Below are positions 6,951-11,911 of a stretch of DNA of 11,911 nt, piece by piece. The position numbers and the translations under genes are program-made. Below the pieces are notes generated by a model. It had not been told where the DNA came from, ran no database searches, and saw only the letters and a program-made list of their open reading frames with translations. Source of the DNA: Sva-07 sp041685755 (GTDB taxonomy: Bacteria; Actinomycetota; Acidimicrobiia; Acidimicrobiales; Ilumatobacteraceae). The stretch is from contig JAWLFC010000097.1 of assembly GCA_041685755.1 (NCBI GenBank), positions 1-11,911 on the forward strand, read 5' to 3'. Numbering within the stretch: position 1 is the first letter of the stretch; each line of letters begins with the position of its first letter.

Positions 6951-7006
6951 CCCGTTTGTGGTGTGTTCTCGGCGGGACGGGTCAACGCAACTACGCCGCA
7001 AACGGG
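6951..7006. repeat. Palindromic element, copy 4 (isolated), between convergent genes
   Basis: The core 52 bp (6953-7004) has left arm CGTTTGTGGTG (6953-6963) and right arm CGCCGCAAACG (6994-7004), with the same length and orientation as the array at 676-845. Two more C-G pairs extend the stem to 6951-7006. The loop is diverged (TGTTCTCGGCGGGACGGGTC). It sits between the permease stop (6941) and the stop of the convergent EamA gene (7046), so it may act as a terminator or RNA-end stabiliser. A G-rich stretch follows to about 7028. Confidence 0.85.
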
Positions 7007-7045
7007 GTGCGTGGGGGGAGTGGGGGGTGAGCTGCTCGGTTCGGG

Positions 7046-7990
7046 TCAGTCGGCGCCGGCCGGTGCGGACTCGAGGTGGACGGGCGCGGGCTGCGACTGG
7101 TTGCGCACCACCACGGCGAGCGCACCGATCACCACCGCCATCGCGATGCCCTGGACCACGCTGACCGCCTCGCCGAGCACCATCCAGGCGAGCAGCGCCG
7201 AGAACACCGGGATCAGCAGGGTGAACGTCGAGCCCACCCACAACGGGATGCGAACCAGCGACCAGTTCATCATGGCGTGGCCGATCAGGCCGGAGCTGAC
7301 CGCCATCACGATCAGCCAACCCCAGTTCGTCGCCGACGGCCACGACATGTCCTGGCCGAACAGGAACCCCAGCGGCGCGCAGATCGCCATCGTCCACAGC
7401 GCCGTGCCGGCGGTGAACTCCGTCGACGTCATCGTCTTCTTCGAGTTCTTCGAGGCGATGAAGTAGGCGCTCCAGGTCAACATGGCGCCGAGGGCGAGGA
7501 GGTCGCCGCGGAGGTCGCCGGTGCCCCCGTCTGCCGACGACGCAACGACCACGACCGTGCCGCTCAGCGCGACGAGCGACCAGGCCACGTTGCGCAGACC
7601 GATCTTCTCGCCGAAGAACTTCGCCGCGATCACGCCGACGACGATCGGTTGCATCGAGCCGATGATCGTCGCGTTGACGATGCTCGTGAGCTTGACCGCC
7701 GAGAAGAACAGGGCGATGTCGGCGCCGAGCGCGATGCCGCCCCACATCGAGTCGCGGATGATGCGGAGCCGGAACGGGGTGCCCCTCATCCGCATCCAGG
7801 CGATGATCATCAGGCCGAAGAAGGCGAACCGGTAGAAGCCGATCGCCAGGGAGCCCATGTCGATGTACTTGGCGAGGATCGTGCCCGTCGACCAGGCACA
7901 CACGGCGATGCCGGCACCGATCAGCCCCCGCGACAGGTCCTTCGCGTCGGCTGCCGCCGTGCTCGAGGTCGCTGCCGGGGTGGTGGTCAC
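7046..7990 (-). CDS. EamA/DMT-family transporter
   Basis: 314 aa from the GTG at 7990. After about 20 polar residues there are about ten hydrophobic helices in two EamA halves. The first half includes GAGIAVCAWSTGTILAKY and ALFFSAVKLTSIVNATIIGSMQPIVVGVIAA; the second includes GLIGHAMMNWSLVRIPLWVGSTFTLLIPVFSALLAWMVLGEAVSVVQGIAMAVVIGALAVV. The proline near the end of helix 4 and the LGE motif near helix 9 are typical of the family. A longer frame to ATG 8044 would overlap the divergent nitroreductase start, so GTG 7990 is preferred, with TACGTT 6 nt upstream. The transported molecule (amino acid, metabolite or nucleotide) cannot be told. It is not closely similar to the EamA protein at 10224-11201. 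Confidence 0.9.
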   Translation of the reverse strand: MTTTPAATSSTAAADAKDLSRGLIGAGIAVCAWSTGTILAKYIDMGSLAIGFYRFAFFGLMIIAWMRMRGTPFRLRIIRDSMWGGIALGADIALFFSAVKLTSIVNATIIGSMQPIVVGVIAAKFFGEKIGLRNVAWSLVALSGTVVVVASSADGGTGDLRGDLLALGAMLTWSAYFIASKNSKKTMTSTEFTAGTALWTMAICAPLGFLFGQDMSWPSATNWGWLIVMAVSSGLIGHAMMNWSLVRIPLWVGSTFTLLIPVFSALLAWMVLGEAVSVVQGIAMAVVIGALAVVVRNQSQPAPVHLESAPAGAD

Positions 7991-7996
7991 GCGCGC

Positions 7997-8002
7997 AACG
8001 TA
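7997..8002 (-). promoter_or_regulatory. -10 hexamer TACGTT, likely leaderless promoter of the EamA gene
   Basis: TACGTT on the minus strand, then GCGCGC (6 nt), then GTG at 7990. No ribosome binding site is visible. The 47-bp divergent gap to the nitroreductase leaves room only for compact promoters. Confidence 0.6.
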
Positions 8003-8025
8003 GCGGCCGATCGGCGCCGTCCTGC

Positions 8026-8031
8026 CATTCT
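8026..8031 (+). promoter_or_regulatory. Possible -10 hexamer CATTCT for the nitroreductase gene
   Basis: CATTCT is followed by 6 nt (GGGCCG) and ATG 8038. The spacing equals that of the TANNNT sites at the minus-strand starts, but the first base is C, not T. No Shine-Dalgarno sequence is present, which fits a leaderless start. Confidence 0.4.
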
Positions 8032-8037
8032 GGGCCG

Positions 8038-8700
8038 ATGGCACAGCACCCGATCACCGGCTTCGACCTCGACCAGACCGACCAGCTCCTGACGACGACC
8101 AAGCAGGTGCGCAAGCGGCTCGACCTCGATCGGCCCGTGCCCTACGACGAGTTGCTGGAGTGCATCGACATCGCCAGCCACGCCCCGATGGGCGGCAACC
8201 TGGAACGCAACCGGTGGATGATCATCGACGACGCCGACACCAAGGCGAAGATCTCCGAGTACTTCGGCGCCGTCGGCCGTCCGTACCTGGCGGCGAACAC
8301 CGAGGTCCGCGCCGACGACCGCAGCGGGAAGGTGATCGACTCGGCGATGTACCTCGTCGAGCACCTCCACGAGGTGCCGGCGTTGGTGCTGGCGATGCGC
8401 CTCGACCGTGTTCCCGAGGGTTCATCGACCGGCGCCTACGCCGGCTACTACGGCTCGGTGTTGCCCGGCGTGTGGAGCTTCCAGTTGGCGGCGCGGTCGC
8501 GGGGGATCGGCTCGGCGTGGACGACGTTCCACCTGGAGCACGAAGCCGCGGTCGCCGAACTGCTCGGCATCCCGCCGACGGTGACCCAGGTGTGCCTGCT
8601 CGCCGTCGGCTACTACACCGGCGACTCGTTCACGCCCGCCCCTCGCCGCCCGGCGAGCGAGGTGACCTATCTCAACCGCTGGAAGCAGCCGGTCGAGTGA
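8038..8700 (+). CDS. Nitroreductase-family FMN-dependent oxidoreductase
   Basis: 220 aa, the usual length for the family. An N-terminal helix with TTKQVRKRLD (20-29) gives the Arg residues that contact FMN phosphate. ASHAPMGGNLERNRWMIIDD (46-65) is the active-site strand region with the GGN/ERN contacts. PGVWSFQLAARSRGIGSAWTT (143-163) is the dimer-interface helix and flavin-binding loop, and LGIPPTVTQVCLLAVGYYTGD (176-196) is the conserved C-terminal strand. Family knowledge: NAD(P)H-driven two-electron reductions of nitro compounds, quinones or enones in the cytoplasm, as homodimers. The natural substrate is unknown. The gene is divergent from the EamA transporter (47 bp) and its last 29 bases overlap the 3' end of the convergent membrane protein gene. 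Confidence 0.92.
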   Translation: MAQHPITGFDLDQTDQLLTTTKQVRKRLDLDRPVPYDELLECIDIASHAPMGGNLERNRWMIIDDADTKAKISEYFGAVGRPYLAANTEVRADDRSGKVIDSAMYLVEHLHEVPALVLAMRLDRVPEGSSTGAYAGYYGSVLPGVWSFQLAARSRGIGSAWTTFHLEHEAAVAELLGIPPTVTQVCLLAVGYYTGDSFTPAPRRPASEVTYLNRWKQPVE

Positions 8701-9808
8701 CGCCGGTGGAGGGTGGCTCCGTGCGAGCGATGTACTCGGCGCGGAAGCGGTCGTAGAGCACGATCACGACGGTCAGCAGCACGCCGAACACGAGCGTGAG
8801 CGCCCGGTTCAGTCCGTTGCCCAGCAGCGACGCGTAGGTGCTCACCAGCGCGCTGTTGACGGCGGCGATCACGACGAACTGCAGCGCGATCGACGACCAT
8901 TGCACCCCGCGCCGGGCGAGTGCCTGGCTGATGGCGGCGTTGGCGACGACGAGCAGCACGGTGGCGCCGACGATCTGCACCGATGACGCCTCGACGTTCA
9001 GCGCGCTGGCGAAGATCGCCGCGATGAGCCCGACCAGGAGGAGCTTCTCCCAGAACGGCGGCCACATCGCGGCCGGCTCCTGGGGGAGTGCGCTCGCCGT
9101 TTCGGGGACCGGTTGGTCGACGTCGACGCGGAACGACCAGTCGGGGGTCGGCGCCTTGCGCAGCCCCCAGACGACGAGCGCCGCGGCCCCGGCGATGGCG
9201 GCGAGGAGTGCGATGCTGACGGCGGGGCGGTTGGTGATCGCCTCCGACCACGGCGTGGTCACCTCGACACCGAACACGGTCTCGCGCATGAAGTCGGTGA
9301 AGTCGTTCTGGGCGACATGGATCCACCATTCCTGGGGCAGCTTGATCACGATCCAGATGAACGCCGCCAGCCCGTACACGACCGGCCTGGTCAGGCGGCG
9401 AGGATCCCATCGGGTGCGGATCGCTTCGTAGGCGATGAAGAAGTACTCGAAGGTGTTGGGGAACACCAGGAGCAGCCAGCGTTCCTGCACCACCTCGAAC
9501 AGCCAGACGCCGACGAGGCGGTAGTACCAGAGGAATCGGGCGACGACGACGGCGGTGGCGTTGGTCCAGTTCCGGTACACGGCCAGGAACGCGATCGTCA
9601 GGTAGTAGATGTCGAGGGCCTTGTCGTAGTTCTGGTAGCCGTCGAGGTTGAGATCGGTGAGTTGCTGGAAGATCGTCTGGTCGGCGGCGTCGATGACGAG
9701 CGCCAACAGGATCGCCGGCAGCGGGAACCGGGGGATGAAGAGCGGAACGACGAAGCGCAGCCCCACCACCACGAAGAACACGAGAAGATCGCTGGAGTCA
9801 CCGCCCAC
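8672..9808 (-). CDS. Polytopic membrane protein of unknown family
   Basis: 378 aa. I do not recognise a named family. About nine or ten hydrophobic segments are seen (about 9-25, 30-45, 66-79, 85-105, 111-128, 143-158, 196-215, 255-271, 275-296, 305-325, 334-353). The N-terminal half is rich in aromatics (YYLTIAFLAVYRNW, RFLWYYRLVGVWLF, FEYFFIAYEAIRTRW). A conspicuous polar loop lies after segment 2, with DAADQTIFQQLTDLNLDGYQNYDKALD (40-66). Residues 216-250 form a cytoplasmic or external Pro-rich linker between the two halves. The GTG start is supported by TAATCT 6 nt upstream. The gene is monocistronic, divergent from the HypC-like operon and overlapping the nitroreductase 3' end by 29 bp. 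No function can be proposed from the sequence. Confidence 0.8.
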   Translation of the reverse strand: MGGDSSDLLVFFVVVGLRFVVPLFIPRFPLPAILLALVIDAADQTIFQQLTDLNLDGYQNYDKALDIYYLTIAFLAVYRNWTNATAVVVARFLWYYRLVGVWLFEVVQERWLLLVFPNTFEYFFIAYEAIRTRWDPRRLTRPVVYGLAAFIWIVIKLPQEWWIHVAQNDFTDFMRETVFGVEVTTPWSEAITNRPAVSIALLAAIAGAAALVVWGLRKAPTPDWSFRVDVDQPVPETASALPQEPAAMWPPFWEKLLLVGLIAAIFASALNVEASSVQIVGATVLLVVANAAISQALARRGVQWSSIALQFVVIAAVNSALVSTYASLLGNGLNRALTLVFGVLLTVVIVLYDRFRAEYIARTEPPSTGVTRPAASSG

Positions 9809-9814
9809 CGCCGC

Positions 9815-9820
9815 AGATTA
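9815..9820 (-). promoter_or_regulatory. -10 hexamer TAATCT, likely leaderless promoter of the membrane protein gene
   Basis: TAATCT on the minus strand, then GCGGCG (6 nt), then GTG at 9808. It is the best match to the TANNNT consensus in the window and lies in the 185-bp gap (9809-9993) shared with the HypC-like operon. In the rest of that gap I see only GC-rich sequence, a repeated CCGTCGGC (9848 and 9884) and a G-rich run at 9934-9951. Confidence 0.6.
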
Positions 9821-9993
9821 GGTCGCGTCGCCGGGGGAAATGGGAGACCGTCGGCGGCCGGTGAACCACCGCCAACCGCCAGTCCGTCGGCCGCGGACCG
9901 AGAGAGGCCGTTCGGCACTGTCGGCGACCGCCCGGTGGGGGTTGGGTGGGGTCATGGAGCCGTCGATGCAGTCGGATGGTTCGAGGGGTCGTC

Positions 9994-10227
9994 GTGTGCC
10001 TGGGTGAGGTCGGGCGTGTCGTCGGGTTGCTCGACGAACGCACTGCGGTTGTCGAGTGCGCTGGCCGCGAGGTCACGGCGGCGCTCGACGTGGTGCTCGC
10101 CGAGGGTGGCGCAGTGGGTGTCGGCGACGTCGTGGTCGTGTCGATGGGCTTCGTCCTGGCGATCACCGACGAGTCCGAGTTGGTTGCTGGAGTCGCTCCG
10201 TTCGATCGGGAGGAGGCCGGGAGATGA
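9994..10227 (+). CDS. HypC/HupF-like [NiFe]-hydrogenase maturation chaperone (divergent)
   Basis: 77 aa, the normal HypC size. GTG 9994 is chosen because it gives the family-defining N-terminus Met-Cys-Leu-Gly, leaving Cys2 exposed, and because GAGGGG (9983-9988) lies 5 nt upstream. A longer frame from 9946 would bury the Cys. The beta-barrel pattern is kept: CLGEVGRVV, TAVVECAGREVTAALDVV, GVGDVVVVSMGFVLAITDE. Family knowledge: HypC with HypD carries the Fe(CN)2CO unit to the large-subunit precursor using Cys2. Two usual residues are missing: the Pro of CxxPG(R/K) reads Val (CLGEVGR), and the His of VHVGFA reads Ser50. It overlaps the next gene by ATGA. It could be a specialised paralogue rather than the housekeeping HypC. 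Confidence 0.8.
   Translation: MCLGEVGRVVGLLDERTAVVECAGREVTAALDVVLAEGGAVGVGDVVVVSMGFVLAITDESELVAGVAPFDREEAGR
10208..10216 (+). promoter_or_regulatory. Ribosome binding site of the second EamA gene
   Basis: GGGAGGAGG lies inside the 3' end of the HypC-like gene and ends 7 nt before ATG 10224. The strong site plus the ATGA overlap indicates translation with or after the upstream gene. Confidence 0.65.
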
Positions 10228-11201
10228 GTTCGTCGGTGGAGAGCACCCACCGCGATGTTGCGGTCGGCTCGACGGCCGGGGGCGGTCGTTGGCCGCTCTG
10301 GCCGGCGGTGCTGGCGGCGCTCGTGAGCGGCGTGGCGGTCTTCGTCAACGGCCTCGCCGTGCGCCACTTCGACGACGCGACGGTGTACACGACGGCGAAG
10401 AACCTCTGGGCGGGGGCGCTGTTGGCCGCAGTGCTCGTTGCGCTGCCGGTGCGGGCGGCACCGCGGCCCGACGACACCTCCGGTGGTCGCCCCGCGTGGC
10501 CGTGGCTGGTGGTGGTGGCGGTCGTCGGCGGTGCCGTGCCGTTCGTGCTGTTCTTCGAGGGGTTGGCGCTCGCGACGTCGACCGATGCGGCGTTCATCCA
10601 CAAGACGCTGGTGGTGTGGGTCGCCGTAGGTGCCTCGATCGTGCTGCGCGAGCGGCTGCGGCCGGTGCATTTCGTGGCCATCGGGCTGCTCGTGGTGGGC
10701 CATGTCGTCGTCAGTGGTGGCGTCAGCCTGGCGGGTGTCGGCCGAGGCGAGGCGTTGATCCTCGTCGCCACGCTGCTGTGGACGCTCGAGGTGCTGGTGG
10801 TGAAGCGCCTGCTCGTGACGGTGCCCGCGTCACGACTGGCCACGGTGCGCATGCTCGGCGGCAGTGTCGTGCTCCTCGCCTGGCTGGCGGTGCGCGGCGA
10901 CCTCGCGGCGCTCGGTGGGTTCGCCGCCGGGCAGTGGTGGTGGATCGCGTTGACCGGGACCACGTTGGCCGGGTTCGTGTCGCTCTGGTATCGAGCGCTG
11001 GCCGCGGCGCCGGCCGTCGACGTGACGGCGGTACTCGTCGCCGGTGCCGTGGTGACGGCGATCCTGAACACCGGGTTGCGCGGCGTGCCGGTCACCGTCG
11101 ACGCCGTCGGCTACCTCGCCGTCCTCGCCGGCGTCGTCCTCGTGGCCGTCTCGTCCACTCGCACCGAGTCGGCCAGGTCATCGCCCGGGTTGGCGTCGTG
11201 A
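10224..11201 (+). CDS. EamA/DMT-family transporter in a HypC-like operon
   Basis: 325 aa with about ten hydrophobic helices in two EamA halves after a polar N-terminus of about 22 residues. The first half includes AVLAALVSGVAVFVNGLAVRHF, GAVPFVLFFEGLALATSTDAAFIHKTLVVWVAVGASIVLRERL and FVAIGLLVVGHVVVSGGV. The second starts at GRGEALILVATLLWTLEVLVVKRLL and ends with GAVVTAILNTGLRGVPVTVDAVGYLAVLAGVVLVAV. The pattern of a Lys in helix 4 (FIHKTLVVW) and a second VKRLL is typical of the superfamily. Its stop overlaps the DUF6390-like start (GTGA) and its start overlaps the HypC-like stop (ATGA). Three genes are thus tightly coupled. The context hints at a substrate linked to hydrogenase maturation, such as a metal or ligand precursor, but nothing in the sequence shows it. 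Confidence 0.88.
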   Translation: MSSSVESTHRDVAVGSTAGGGRWPLWPAVLAALVSGVAVFVNGLAVRHFDDATVYTTAKNLWAGALLAAVLVALPVRAAPRPDDTSGGRPAWPWLVVVAVVGGAVPFVLFFEGLALATSTDAAFIHKTLVVWVAVGASIVLRERLRPVHFVAIGLLVVGHVVVSGGVSLAGVGRGEALILVATLLWTLEVLVVKRLLVTVPASRLATVRMLGGSVVLLAWLAVRGDLAALGGFAAGQWWWIALTGTTLAGFVSLWYRALAAAPAVDVTAVLVAGAVVTAILNTGLRGVPVTVDAVGYLAVLAGVVLVAVSSTRTESARSSPGLAS

Positions 11202-11911
11202 ACGTCGTTGCGGTCGACGCTCCGTCGGGGCCGTTGCGTTTCGTCCGGTTCGCCTCTCCTCCCAACCGGCTCGGCCACTGCGGACCCATCGCGTCGGACG
11301 GCGTCGGCCAGTACCTGGACGCCCCGATCGACGGCGGGCTCGCCGAGTTGGCCGCGCAGTTCGAGGGGGCATATCCGTACCTCGAGTTGCTCGCCGGTGC
11401 GGCGCATGGCGCCGATCCGCTCGACGCCGACGTCGTCGAGGCGTACTGGATCGGCAACGAGCTCCTCGATCGGGTGAGCATGCTCGACTTCGGCAACTCG
11501 ATCGATGCCCGCTTCCGCCGCCGGGCAGGGGCGGCGTGGGCGCGGATCGACGACTCGGTCGCCTCCGGGGTCGCCCATCACAGCTACCACGTGCTCCACG
11601 TGACCCCGTGGACGGGGCTGATGCGGCGCGGCATCGTCGACGAGCCGCTGCGCATCGTCGACCAGTGCTGTGTCAGCTGGGCGCAGGTGGTCGACTCCGG
11701 AACCGGTGTGCCACTCGTCCGGCGCCGGCCGCTCGTGTGGGCGGGTAGCCGGCTGCGGTTCGGCGAGCCGGTCGTCGAGCAGGTGACCAGCCCGATCGAG
11801 GTCGAGGTGGGTGACTGGGTGGCGCTCCACTGGGGAGCGGTGTGCGAGCGGTTGCTGCCGCACCAACTGGCGTGGCTGCGTCGGACGACGCTCGATCAGC
11901 TGGCGACGTTC
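11198..11911 (+). CDS. DUF6390-like protein, 3' end outside window
   Basis: The frame opens at GTG 11198, inside a GTGA overlap with the EamA stop, and stays open for 238 codons to the window edge. I recognise it, with moderate certainty, as the DUF6390 family. The features are RFVRFASPPNRLGHCGP (14-30), a DGGLAELAAQFEGAYPYLELLA block (45-66), DPLDADVVEAYWIGNELLDRV (73-93), AHHSYHVLHVTPWTGLMR (126-143) and DQCCVSW (155-161). His and Cys residues in HCGP, HHSYH and CC could bind a metal; that is a guess. The family's reported link with hypC genes is from memory and fits the neighbours here. No signal peptide or membrane segment is visible, so it should be cytoplasmic. The family usually runs to about 240-250 aa, so nearly all of it is here. 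Confidence 0.75.
   Translation, partial: MNVVAVDAPSGPLRFVRFASPPNRLGHCGPIASDGVGQYLDAPIDGGLAELAAQFEGAYPYLELLAGAAHGADPLDADVVEAYWIGNELLDRVSMLDFGNSIDARFRRRAGAAWARIDDSVASGVAHHSYHVLHVTPWTGLMRRGIVDEPLRIVDQCCVSWAQVVDSGTGVPLVRRRPLVWAGSRLRFGEPVVEQVTSPIEVEVGDWVALHWGAVCERLLPHQLAWLRRTTLDQLATF

Noticed and set aside
7991..8044. ATG start of the EamA gene at 8044
   Set aside because: It would overlap the divergent nitroreductase start and add a basic, non-membrane leader; GTG 7990 fits the leaderless pattern.
5913..8114. 733-codon minus-strand open frame crossing the ABC genes and the EamA gene
   Set aside because: Arg/His/Asp-rich composition typical of out-of-frame reading of GC-rich genes; it runs through the palindromic repeat and conflicts with three clear genes.
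9934..9951. G-quadruplex upstream of the HypC-like gene
   Set aside because: Only three runs of three or more G and one pair are present, and G-runs are common at this GC content.
9798..10703. 301-codon minus-strand open frame opposite the HypC-like gene and the second EamA gene
   Set aside because: His/Pro/Arg low-complexity shadow; the plus-strand genes show motifs and overlapping start/stop signals.

Overview
The window is GC-rich (about 70 % by eye) bacterial DNA with GTG starts, ATGA/GTGA gene overlaps and almost no intergenic space. Together with the protein types this suggests an actinobacterium, possibly the Acidimicrobiia (Ilumatobacter-like). That placement is an inference; no rRNA or marker gene is present. 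I see no tRNA, rRNA, CRISPR array, transposase or phage gene. No gap without a gene exceeds about 200 bases.

Layout, left to right. (1) 2-664 (+): the C-terminal half of a TrpB2-type tryptophan synthase beta chain. (2) 676-845: three tandem 52-bp palindromic elements at an exact 59-bp period; a fourth, single copy lies at 6951-7006. (3) 864-1499 (-): a small YgjV-like membrane domain fused to a GNAT-like domain. (4) 1521-3437 (-): a NarL-type response regulator and its HisKA_3 sensor kinase, overlapping by ATGA. The kinase reading frame is broken by one extra base in a run of four. (5) 3438-3628: a divergent control region with a 13-bp tandem repeat and an 11-bp direct repeat. (6) 3629-6941 (+): a membrane-anchored proline-iminopeptidase-like hydrolase, an ABC ATPase and an ABC-2 permease, joined by short stop/start overlaps. 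(7) 7046-7990 (-): an EamA/DMT transporter. (8) 8038-8700 (+): a nitroreductase-family flavoprotein. (9) 8672-9808 (-): an unrecognised polytopic membrane protein. (10) 9994-11911 (+): a HypC-like protein, a second EamA/DMT transporter and a DUF6390-like protein cut by the window edge, all joined by 4-bp overlaps.

Two modules stand out. Regions 4-6 have the layout of an envelope-stress or drug-sensing unit: a two-component system divergent from a hydrolase plus DrrAB-type exporter that it probably controls. Region 10 looks like the start of an operon linked to [NiFe]-hydrogenase maturation, but its HypC-like protein lacks the usual Pro and His, and an EamA transporter sits in the middle.

Four minus-strand genes (starts 1499, 3437, 7990, 9808) begin with GTG placed exactly 6 nt after a TANNNT hexamer, and the plus-strand gene at 8038 has a near match. 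This is the pattern expected of leaderless transcripts and it fixes several start codons. Genes inside operons, and the two plus-strand operon heads, have Shine-Dalgarno sequences instead.
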